This document shows, in pieces, positions 1 to 5,745 of a stretch of DNA of 8,655 bases. A model generated the notes under the pieces. The model worked only from the letters and a program-made list of their open reading frames with translations. It searched no databases and was not told the origin of the DNA. Origin of the DNA: UBA9464 sp003445095 (GTDB lineage Bacteria; Verrucomicrobiota; Verrucomicrobiia; Limisphaerales; UBA9464); the NCBI GenBank assembly GCA_035437945.1, contig DAOMZG010000294.1, positions 1-8,655 of the forward strand. The letters run 5' to 3'. A program made the translations under genes and the position numbers. Positions within the stretch are counted from its first letter, which is position 1; each line of letters starts with the position of its first letter.

Positions 1-1317
1 CACTTGAATCGGCTCTTCGCCGCGATGCTGGTTGCGGCGGCCTATTTGTCGCTGGCGACCCTCGGCGTCCGCAACGTAGCCCTGAAATGCCTGGACCTGC
101 CCTTGCCGCTCGGATCGTTGTTCGCGTCAATCTTCCTCTTCTTCGTCCCTTTGGCGTTGCTGGCGCTCACCGGTCCATTCCTGGTGCGGTTCATGGCCCA
201 TCGGTTGCAAAATGTCGGTGGGATTGTCGGCCGCCTTTCCGCCCTAAGCACCGTGGGAAGTCTCACCGGAACCGCGTTGATCGGCTACGCGCTCATTCCC
301 TTCGCGCCTAATTCGGTCACCATGTTCGCGACTTCTGCTCTAATCGCTGCCTTGGCCGTGATTCATTTCGTCGTCTGGGGCCGTCGACCGTGGGAGGCCA
401 CCGCCGTGGCCGGACTGGCGCTCGCATTGGGCGCACTAGGCGTGTGGTTTGATCATCATCCGCAATTCTCTCAGATGACCCAACTGTTTCGGGGGAACTC
501 GAACTTTGGACAACTTCAGGTCATGGAAAGTCGTGACAAGGAAGTTCGGCTCTACTTGAACGACTACCTCATCCAGAATACCTACGCGCCGGCAACGCGA
601 CAGAGTGTCTCGGTTTTTACCTACGCGCTGGAAGGGCTCGCTCGATCGCACGCTGAGAAACTGGACGCCGCGCTCTGCATCGGAATGGGCATCGGCATCG
701 TGCCGACTCACCTGGCGAAGGCGGGCGCGCGAGTGGACGTGGTCGAGATCAACCCCGCCGTGGTACCCCTGGCCGAACGTTTTTTCGATTTGGATGTGTC
801 GAAGTTCAATCTAACCCTCGGTGATGGCCGCCAGTTCCTCAACCGATGCACGAATCGGTACGACGCCGTGGTATTGGACGCATTTCTCGGAGATGCGTCG
901 CCTTCTCACTTGATGACTCGTGAGGCCTTCAGTGCGATGCGGGGCGTCATGACCACGAACGGCGTCCTCGTGATTAACTGCATCAGCGATCCCACCGGCG
1001 GGCGGGACTTTCTGCTCGCGTCCCTGACGAAGACGCTCCAGGCCGTCTTTGGTAACGTGCGCTTGTATCTGTCGGACAACGGCAACGCGTTTTTCGTAGC
1101 GTCCCCAGCGCCGTTGCAAGTCCACCACAAACTGGATTTGAACGGCGTGCATCCTGCGGTCGTGGATCGATTGCGGAGTACTTTGAATCGAGTCCACGAA
1201 ACGGATCCGCACCATGGGCGGGTTCTCACCGACGACTTCAACCCGGCAGAATTTTTCGACGCGGGTAATCGCGAACGGTTGCGTCGAGATCTCGCCAAGG
1301 GGATGGCGGCATTGTAG
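1..1317 (+). CDS. Spermidine synthase-like membrane protein (3' part, 5' end outside window)
   Basis: The frame is open to the left edge, so this is the C-terminal 438 codons of a longer gene; the TTG at 4 is not a convincing start. Residues here count from that TTG. The first ~145 residues hold about four hydrophobic segments (around 5-25, 38-62, 83-102 and 107-145). A soluble Rossmann-like methyltransferase fold follows. It has a glycine-rich loop GMGIGIVP (from 227), the acidic strand-end motif VVEINP (246-251), GDGRQFL, and YDAVVLDAFLGD. This layout matches the fused membrane / polyamine aminopropyltransferase (SpeE-like) proteins, in which the soluble part would bind decarboxylated or ordinary S-adenosylmethionine. 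The segment that in true spermidine synthases reads roughly DxxDP is here DAFLGDASP, so the substrate may not be putrescine. The family is fairly certain, the reaction is not. The stop is 13 nt before the next gene, which suggests co-transcription. Confidence 0.8.
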   Translation, partial: HLNRLFAAMLVAAAYLSLATLGVRNVALKCLDLPLPLGSLFASIFLFFVPLALLALTGPFLVRFMAHRLQNVGGIVGRLSALSTVGSLTGTALIGYALIPFAPNSVTMFATSALIAALAVIHFVVWGRRPWEATAVAGLALALGALGVWFDHHPQFSQMTQLFRGNSNFGQLQVMESRDKEVRLYLNDYLIQNTYAPATRQSVSVFTYALEGLARSHAEKLDAALCIGMGIGIVPTHLAKAGARVDVVEINPAVVPLAERFFDLDVSKFNLTLGDGRQFLNRCTNRYDAVVLDAFLGDASPSHLMTREAFSAMRGVMTTNGVLVINCISDPTGGRDFLLASLTKTLQAVFGNVRLYLSDNGNAFFVASPAPLQVHHKLDLNGVHPAVVDRLRSTLNRVHETDPHHGRVLTDDFNPAEFFDAGNRERLRRDLAKGMAAL

Positions 1318-1330
1318 ATCCGAGCGCCTT

Positions 1331-2188
1331 ATGAATCCCTACGCTCACCTCGTCGCGGAATACGCGCGGTTCTTCCGCGACGGAAAGAATTATCCACTCG
1401 GTGGGTTTCCGCCGTTGCCTCGACCCGGGTTGGCCGCGAACGCTCCGGTGGCGTTGATTTTTTCGCCTCATCCCGATGACGAATGCATCGTCGGCGCCCT
1501 GCCGCTGCGTTTGCTGCGTCAATCGGGGTGGAATGTGGCCAACATTGCGGTCACGCAGGGAAGTGCCCGGCCTCGTCAAGCGGAGCGCCTGGCCGAATTG
1601 CGCCATGCCTGCGAATTCCTCGGACTGAGACTGCGACAAACGGCGCCGAACGGTCTTGAGGCGATTACGCCGAAGGCACGAGCTGAGGACTCCGCCGGGT
1701 GGCGTTCCAAGGTGCAACTCATCGCTGAATTAGTCGCGGCCGAACGACCCCGGGCTGTGTTCGTTCCGCATGAGCACGATTGGAACGGCACCCACATTGG
1801 GGTCCATTTCCTCGTGCTGGATGCCTTGGCGAGCTTGCCAAAAGATTTCACGACGGCAGTAGTTGAGACGGAATACTGGGGGCAGATGTCCCGGCCGAAT
1901 CTAATGGTGGAGGTAACCGAAGGGCAGGTGGCAGACCAAGTAACGGCGTTGTCGTTCCACGCGGGAGAGGTTCGTCGGAACCCGTTCCATTTGCTGCTGC
2001 CGGCGTGGATGCAGGACAACGTGAGGCGGGGCAGTGAACTCGTGGGCGGGCAAGGCGGCCCGGCGCCGAGCTTCGGGTTTGCAACTTTGTATCGGTTGCG
2101 CACATGGCGGGATGGCCACCTAGTCGAAGCCTGGACAGGCGGCCGAAACCTCGCGGCGACTGAGGACCCGGTGGTGCTTTTTGCGTAG
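1331..2188 (+). CDS. PIG-L (LmbE-like) family deacetylase
   Basis: This encodes 285 residues of a PIG-L domain protein, a zinc-dependent amidase family that removes acetyl groups from N-acetylglucosamine-type sugars and related conjugates. The diagnostic metal motif HPDDE is at residues 47-51, following a hydrophobic strand (VALIFSP). The second metal region HEHDWNGTHIGVH spans 147-159, with H155 the likely third zinc ligand. Between them, VTQGSARPRQAERLAELRHA matches the family's second conserved block, which binds around the sugar. There is no signal peptide, so it is probably cytoplasmic. The ATG at 1331 was chosen because residues upstream in the same frame overlap the preceding gene and look non-conserved; no good Shine-Dalgarno is visible. 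The gene lies 13 nt after the spermidine-synthase-like gene and 39 nt before the amidohydrolase. The substrate cannot be named; mycothiol/bacillithiol-type and lipid-GlcNAc deacetylases are alternatives. Confidence 0.88.
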   Translation: MNPYAHLVAEYARFFRDGKNYPLGGFPPLPRPGLAANAPVALIFSPHPDDECIVGALPLRLLRQSGWNVANIAVTQGSARPRQAERLAELRHACEFLGLRLRQTAPNGLEAITPKARAEDSAGWRSKVQLIAELVAAERPRAVFVPHEHDWNGTHIGVHFLVLDALASLPKDFTTAVVETEYWGQMSRPNLMVEVTEGQVADQVTALSFHAGEVRRNPFHLLLPAWMQDNVRRGSELVGGQGGPAPSFGFATLYRLRTWRDGHLVEAWTGGRNLAATEDPVVLFA

Positions 2189-2227
2189 AATGGAAGCCTT
2201 GCGGCGCATTTGGCGGTTCCCTGATTC

Positions 2228-3064
2228 ATGAAACTCGATTCTCATCAGCATTTTTGGCGCTACGAGGCCGCCCAATATCCCTGGATTCCTGCTGGATCGG
2301 CGTTGCAGCGCGATTGGTTGCCAGCCGACCTCGCAGCCCTCCACGCACCGATGGGATTTGGCGGCTCGATTGCCGTGCAGGCCCGCCAATCGCTCACCGA
2401 GTCTCACTGGCTCCTCGACCTGGCCGAGGCCGATCCGCGGATTTTTGGGGTGGTGGGCTGGGTGGATTTGCAGGCGCAGAATGTAGAGGAACAGCTCGCG
2501 CCGCTCGCCGCGCGCCCGAAATTCGTCGGTGTGCGCCACGTGGTGCAGGACGAGCCCGACGATCACTTCATGCTTCGGCCAAACTTTCTGCGCGGGATCG
2601 GGAAGCTGAAACAGTTCGATCTCACCTACGATTTGCTGATTTATCCGAAGCAACTGCCAGCCGCCATCGAAGTCGTTCGTCGGTTCCCGGAGCAGCCGTT
2701 CGTGCTCGACCACATCGCCAAGCCGCTCATTCGCGAGGGCAAACTGTCGCCGTGGAAGGAGCAGGTTTACGAGCTGGCCTCACATCCGAATGTGCTCTGC
2801 AAGATTTCAGGCATGGTCACCGAGGCCAATCACGATGGTTGGCGACCGGCGGATTTTCGACCTTACCTGGAAGTGGTATTGGCTGCGTTCGGCCCCGATC
2901 GGCTCATGTACGGTTCCGACTGGCCTGTGTGCCTACTCGCGGCCAGTTATCAGCAGGTTTTTGAATTGGCCGTTGACCATGTGGTAAAGGTGGCGCGTTG
3001 GGATGCAGCAGCGCAGGTGAAGTTTTTGGGCGGCAACTGCGGGCGCTTTTACCTTGGACACTGA
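2228..3064 (+). CDS. Amidohydrolase family 2 protein, L-fuconolactonase-like
   Basis: This is a 278-residue TIM-barrel hydrolase of the amidohydrolase-2 group (COG3618 type), whose characterised members open sugar lactones such as L-fucono- or L-rhamnono-lactone. The N-terminus carries the HxH motif as SHQHFW (H6, H8), followed by the YPWI segment typical of this subgroup. Further along are KFVGVRHVVQDEP, VLDHIAKP (H162), LCKISGM (K192) and YGSDWPVC (D231), the usual set of metal-site and active-site residues. Length is normal for the family and the protein looks complete and cytoplasmic. The ATG at 2228 gives the canonical start MKLDSHQHFW; no clear Shine-Dalgarno precedes it. Gene order after the PIG-L deacetylase suggests a small carbohydrate-related unit, but this is inference. 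Other 2-pyrone or dicarboxylic-lactone hydrolases are close relatives, so the exact lactone is uncertain. Confidence 0.87.
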   Translation: MKLDSHQHFWRYEAAQYPWIPAGSALQRDWLPADLAALHAPMGFGGSIAVQARQSLTESHWLLDLAEADPRIFGVVGWVDLQAQNVEEQLAPLAARPKFVGVRHVVQDEPDDHFMLRPNFLRGIGKLKQFDLTYDLLIYPKQLPAAIEVVRRFPEQPFVLDHIAKPLIREGKLSPWKEQVYELASHPNVLCKISGMVTEANHDGWRPADFRPYLEVVLAAFGPDRLMYGSDWPVCLLAASYQQVFELAVDHVVKVARWDAAAQVKFLGGNCGRFYLGH

Positions 3065-3103
3065 TGGCCAAAGCGGGGCGGCGCGGGACTGGCGCCGGAT
3101 CGC

Positions 3104-3322
3104 TCAATTACTAAGCGAGAGAGAGAAGGCCGGAAATGTTAGCCCGGAGTCGGTGTCTTCAAAAACTGCGGCGCCGGATGCGCCGGAGGCGTTCATCGTC
3201 GCCGGGCCAACGGAGTTCCCGGTCGGACTGTCCAAATTACCAACCCGCTGGATTGTGTATACTTTTCCGGCGGTCCCAGTCAGGCGAAGTCCGGGGTGGC
3301 CGTTGGGCAGAAGGCGAAAGCC
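3104..3322 (-). pseudogene. Remnant of a secreted-protein C-terminal domain
   Basis: On the minus strand an open frame ends at 3104. Its last ~72 residues include PGLRLTGTAGKVYTIQRVGN, then SVGPATMNASGASGAAVFED and TDSGLTFPAF. This resembles the beta-rich C-terminal module of many secreted Verrucomicrobiota proteins, which usually reads like LRFTGxPGxxYxIQxSTDLxxWTxxGxxxAxxxGxxxFxDTxxxxFPxRFYRL. That consensus is from memory. The W of the STDLxxW stretch is lost. After FPAF the frame enters a TC dinucleotide run (minus strand, about 3116-3126) and stops at SLSLSN, whereas the neighbouring frame reads RLVIE, closer to the expected ending. A slippage frameshift is therefore likely. Upstream the same frame continues without a plausible start into the kdp leader, so the body of the gene is missing. 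It is probably not expressed. Confidence 0.55.
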
Positions 3323-3446
3323 GACGAAACTCGCTCGCGTCGCAGTGCCTGTGCCAGCGAATTTGACGGTAAACGCAGTGGTCCGCTGAACAACCCCAAA
3401 GCCGACGCACTCCGTGGCCATCCGGCGTTGATGAATTATTGATGTC

Positions 3447-3488
3447 TGAGTCGGCCATATTGATTTCGAAAGTCTCCCGGCCGACTCA
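3447..3488. promoter_or_regulatory. Perfect 10-bp interrupted palindrome upstream of kdp
   Basis: TGAGTCGGCC at 3447-3456 is repeated in perfect inverted orientation as GGCCGACTCA at 3479-3488. The arms are separated by 22 nt that contain a small symmetric TTTCGAAA (3464-3471). The element sits about 90-130 nt before the first small gene of the kdp operon. The geometry could be a two-site operator for a dimeric regulator, or a long hairpin in RNA. There is no T tract, so an intrinsic terminator is unlikely. The link to kdp control is inferred from position only. Confidence 0.45.
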
Positions 3489-3534
3489 ATGGTTGGGAAG
3501 TGAACGAACTCAATCTGCAACGTAGTAGTCAGCG

Positions 3535-3561
3535 GGGATGGCGCCCGAAAGCGCCAATCCC
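3535..3561 (+). promoter_or_regulatory. Stem-loop in the kdp leader next to the ribosome binding site
   Basis: GGGATGGCGC (3535-3544) can pair with GCGCCAATCCC (3551-3561), giving ten base pairs with one bulged A (3556) and a six-base loop CCGAAA. It ends only 5 nt before the AGGGAGG ribosome binding site of the first small gene. It may shape translation initiation or protect the mRNA 5' end. I do not recognise it as a known riboswitch; in particular the conserved pieces of the c-di-AMP (ydaO) riboswitch are not apparent. Confidence 0.45.
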
Positions 3562-3578
3562 ATACCAGGGAGGATCGA

Positions 3579-3662
3579 ATGAATGATCTCATTATGGTCG
3601 GGATGATCATCGTCGTTTTCGTCATCTGCGGCCTTTACGCCGGGGGCTGCGAAAACCTGTAG
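3579..3662 (+). CDS. 27-residue hydrophobic membrane peptide preceding kdpF
   Basis: This is a tiny gene of 27 codons. It starts MNDLIMVG, continues with one strongly hydrophobic helix (about residues 4-19), and ends LYAGGCENL. A strong ribosome binding site, AGGGAGGA at 3567-3574, stands 4 nt before the ATG. The TAG stop overlaps the AGGAGG of the next gene by two bases, so translation of the two is probably coupled. It is not KdpF: that peptide follows directly and has the expected ending. From memory, similar short peptides ending in an aromatic, a Cys, an acidic residue and Leu occur before kdpF/kdpA in other bacteria, but this needs a search. The likely product is a single-pass inner-membrane peptide associated with the Kdp pump. 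Its function is unknown. Confidence 0.7.
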   Translation: MNDLIMVGMIIVVFVICGLYAGGCENL

Positions 3663-3666
3663 GAGG
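3661..3666 (+). promoter_or_regulatory. kdpF ribosome binding site overlapping the upstream stop codon
   Basis: AGGAGG at 3661-3666 is a consensus Shine-Dalgarno 4 nt before the kdpF ATG. Its first two bases are also the last two of the TAG stop (3660-3662) of the preceding peptide gene. This places a terminating ribosome on the next initiation site, an arrangement typical of translational coupling. Confidence 0.75.
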
Positions 3667-3670
3667 CAAA

Positions 3671-3754
3671 ATGGAAAGTATCCTCGTCGGACTCATTGCC
3701 CTATTTCTGTTCGTTTACCTCGTCGTGGCCATGCTCTGGCCGGAGAAATTTTAG
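3671..3754 (+). CDS. kdpF: K+-transporting ATPase subunit KdpF
   Basis: This is a 27-residue single-helix membrane peptide starting MESILVGL and ending AMLWPEKF. The ending, an aromatic/Pro/acidic/Lys-or-Arg/Phe pattern directly after the helix, is the usual KdpF signature, and size and position right before kdpA fit. KdpF is known from E. coli to lie in the membrane interface of the KdpFABC complex and to stabilise it. The ATG at 3671 follows a consensus AGGAGG, and the stop is 9 nt before the kdpA start. It is complete, with nothing unusual in the peptide itself. Confidence 0.9.
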   Translation: MESILVGLIALFLFVYLVVAMLWPEKF

Positions 3755-3763
3755 GTCCAGCCC

Positions 3764-5563
3764 ATGCATTCATCCGGTTGGCTCCAATTGGCACTTTACG
3801 TCGGCGTGCTCGCAGCCCTCACCAAGCCGCTCGGGCTCTATCTTGTCCGAGTGCTCGACGTGAATGGACGGACGTGGTTTGACGCCGTGTTCAAGCCGCT
3901 CGAACGCCTGACGTATCGAGTCATGGGCGTGACCCCTTCGAAGGAGCACGACTGGAAGCAATACACTTTTGCCATGCTCCTCTTCAGCTTGGTCAGTTGC
4001 CTGTTCACGTATGCTGTCCTGCGGCTGCAACATCTGCTCCCGTTGAACCCGCAGGGTCTCGGCCCCCTCTCGCCGGATCTGGCCTTCAACACCGCGGTTA
4101 GTTTCACCACGAACACCAATTGGCAGAGCTACGGCGGCGAAGGAACGATGTCGTACTTCTCGCAGATGGTCGCGTTGACGTTGCACAACTTCGTCTCCGC
4201 GGCGGTTGGCATTAGCATCGCGGCCGCGTTGGTGCGCGCCATTGCTCGGCCTTCAGCCAAGACGCTCGGTAACTTCTGGGTCGACCTCGTCCGTACCACG
4301 TACTACCTGCTGCTGCCCATCTGCCTCGTCTTCGCGGTTGTGCTGGTGTCTCAAGGGATGATCCAGAACTTCAAACCCTACACCAAGGCTAAGCTGCTGG
4401 AACCAATAAAGGTCTCGGTTGAAAAGAAGAACGACCGGGGAGAGGTGGTCTTGGGTGCTCACGGCAAGCCGGTCGTGGAAGACCAGATCCTTGAGGAACA
4501 GGTCATTGTTCAAGGTCCAATGGCTTCGCAAGTGGCGATCAAAATGCTCGGCACCAACGGCGGCGGTTACGCCAACGCGAATGCGGCCCATCCCTTCGAG
4601 AATCCCACTCCGTTGTCGAACTTCTTGCAGATGCTCTCGATTTTCTCCATTGGCAGCGCCCTGACTTATTACCTAGGCCGCATGACCAAGAACCAGGCCC
4701 ACGGTTGGTCCGTCTGGGGTGCCATGACGACCCTGTTCCTAATCGGGGTGTTGGTCTGCTGGTGGGCGGAGGCGCGTGGTAACCCGATTCATCATCAGAT
4801 AGGTGTCGCAGCAGCTGACGGCAATATGGAGGGCAAGGAGGTGCGTTTCGGTATTTTCAATTCGTCGCTCTTCGCCGTGATTACGACAGCGGCGTCGTGC
4901 GGAGCGGTGAACTCAATGCACGATTCCTTCACCGCCATTGGCGGACTCGTGCCGCTTTTCAACATCGAGCTGGGCGAAGTCGTCATTGGCGGCGTCGGTG
5001 CAGGCCTCTACGGCATGTTGGTGTTCGTCGTTCTTGCGGTGTTTATCGCGGGCCTAATGGTCGGTCGCACGCCCGAGTATCTCGGCAAAAAGATCCAGGC
5101 CTACGAGGTGAAGATGGCGATGCTCGCCTTGCTGGTGCTGACGCTCTCGATCCTCGGGTTTACGGCCTGGGCCGTCGTTAGCCCGTGGGGCCTCGCCGGA
5201 CTAAACAACGCTGGGCCACATGGCTTGAGTGAAATTCTCTACGCCTTCAGTTCCGCGACCGGCAACAACGGCAGCGCGTTCGCCGGACTCACGGCGAATA
5301 CGCCCTGGTATAATATCACGCTCGGTCTCGCGATGCTGATGGGCCGCTTTCTCATGATCGTGCCCATCATGGCGCTCGCGGGTTCCCTGGTTCTGAAGAA
5401 GACATCACCGCCCAGCCCCGGCACGTTCCCCGTGTCGGGTGGTACTTTCATTGTATTGCTCCTCGGGACGGTGCTGCTTATCGGCGCGCTGAACTTCCTG
5501 CCGGTGCTTGCCCTCGGCCCCATCGTCGAACATTTCCTGACCGCGCAGGGGAAGATGTTTTGA
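3764..5563 (+). CDS. kdpA: K+-transporting ATPase subunit KdpA
   Basis: This is the K+-binding, channel-like subunit of the KdpFABC pump. It is a polytopic inner-membrane protein of the superfamily of K+ transporters with four pore repeats. All four selectivity-filter loops are visible: SFTTNTNWQSYGGE (from 113), MLGTNGGGYANAN with HPFENPTPLSN (from ~261), TTAASCGAVNSMHDS (from 374), and SSATGNNGSAFAGL (from 496). The protein has 599 residues, about 40 longer than the E. coli protein. Most of the excess is a charged stretch at about 206-250, before GPMASQVAIKMLGTNGGG, containing VSVEKKNDRGEVV and ILEEQVIVQ. That segment lies between a membrane helix and the second pore loop, so it should extend an extracytoplasmic loop. 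The ATG at 3764 fits homology although its ribosome binding site is weak; it lies 9 nt after kdpF. The protein looks intact and functional. Confidence 0.97.
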   Translation: MHSSGWLQLALYVGVLAALTKPLGLYLVRVLDVNGRTWFDAVFKPLERLTYRVMGVTPSKEHDWKQYTFAMLLFSLVSCLFTYAVLRLQHLLPLNPQGLGPLSPDLAFNTAVSFTTNTNWQSYGGEGTMSYFSQMVALTLHNFVSAAVGISIAAALVRAIARPSAKTLGNFWVDLVRTTYYLLLPICLVFAVVLVSQGMIQNFKPYTKAKLLEPIKVSVEKKNDRGEVVLGAHGKPVVEDQILEEQVIVQGPMASQVAIKMLGTNGGGYANANAAHPFENPTPLSNFLQMLSIFSIGSALTYYLGRMTKNQAHGWSVWGAMTTLFLIGVLVCWWAEARGNPIHHQIGVAAADGNMEGKEVRFGIFNSSLFAVITTAASCGAVNSMHDSFTAIGGLVPLFNIELGEVVIGGVGAGLYGMLVFVVLAVFIAGLMVGRTPEYLGKKIQAYEVKMAMLALLVLTLSILGFTAWAVVSPWGLAGLNNAGPHGLSEILYAFSSATGNNGSAFAGLTANTPWYNITLGLAMLMGRFLMIVPIMALAGSLVLKKTSPPSPGTFPVSGGTFIVLLLGTVLLIGALNFLPVLALGPIVEHFLTAQGKMF

Positions 5564-5745
5564 ACTCGCAGGAGCCGACGTGCGGAGGCTCTGACTTGAA
5601 ATGTTTCAACCAGGTCCATCCACGAAACCGGGACTGAAGTGCCGAGCGGTGCTCATAACACCGTCCTCAAATTTCGTTGGAATTCGGCAAGGCTCCAACC
5701 GGCAAGATTCCCACCAGACCTTCCTCCCAATTCCCAAGTGACGCC
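5564..5745 (+). other. 182-nt spacer between kdpA and kdpB
   Basis: kdpA and kdpB are normally nearly adjacent, so this gap is unusual. It contains a hairpin AGGAGCC / GGCTCT (about 5570-5592; one G-U pair, 10-nt loop) starting just after the kdpA stop. Immediately after comes the symmetric TTGAAA-TG-TTTCAA (5596-5609). An imperfect tandem repeat of 15 bp lies at 5685-5714 (CGGCAAGGCTCCAAC, then CGGCAAGATTCCCAC). No gene is visible. The kdpB frame is open from a TTG at 5677, but the residues encoded before 5746 do not look like KdpB. The spacer may be the remains of an inserted intergenic repeat, or may modulate the ratio of the subunits. Confidence 0.6.
5570..5592 (+). repeat. Hairpin directly after kdpA
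   Basis: GGAGCC (5571-5576) pairs with GGCTCT (5587-5592) around the loop GACGTGCGGA, with five Watson-Crick pairs plus one G-U. There is no T tract, so it is not a standard terminator. The pattern GAGCCGACGTG..GGCTC reminds me of a dispersed intergenic repeat in Verrucomicrobiota genomes, but that is memory only. Confidence 0.4.

Larger units (their letters stand above)
3065..3578. other. 514-nt gap before the kdp operon
   Basis: No intact gene is visible here. Fifteen nt after the amidohydrolase stop there is a GC-rich hairpin (CGGCGC / GCGCCG, 3079-3097, 7-nt loop) without a T tract, so it is only a weak terminator candidate. From 3104 to about 3322 the minus strand carries a degraded protein-domain remnant. 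From about 3420 onward lies the presumptive kdp promoter and leader region, with a 10-bp interrupted palindrome and a strong stem-loop. I could not find a clean sigma-70 -35/-10 pair. Short + strand frames in this stretch show no recognisable protein. Confidence 0.7.

Noticed and set aside
1214..1330. Earlier in-frame start for the PIG-L gene
   Set aside because: It would overlap the preceding gene by about 100 nt, and the extra residues look like an out-of-frame reading of it; the ATG at 1331 fits the family.
2120..2713. 197-codon minus-strand frame opposite the amidohydrolase
   Set aside because: A shadow of a gene with clear family motifs on the + strand.
3079..3097. Intrinsic terminator after the amidohydrolase gene
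   Set aside because: A six-pair hairpin exists but no T tract follows, so a terminator cannot be supported.
3054..3389. 111-codon + strand frame overlapping the end of the amidohydrolase
   Set aside because: It is antisense to the domain remnant, has no ribosome binding site and no family resemblance.
3420..3578. c-di-AMP (ydaO-type) riboswitch before kdp
   Set aside because: Considered because such switches control K+ transport genes, but the conserved sequence blocks are not present.
3323..3625. Upstream part of the 173-codon minus-strand frame over the kdp leader
   Set aside because: Its apparent start lies inside the small peptide gene, with no ribosome binding site and no recognisable similarity; only the last ~72 codons look like a domain remnant.
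5677..5745. TTG-initiated N-terminal extension of KdpB
   Set aside because: The 23 extra residues (MEFGKAPTGK...) do not resemble KdpB N-termini, no ribosome binding site precedes the TTG, and the ATG at 5746 begins exactly where family similarity starts.
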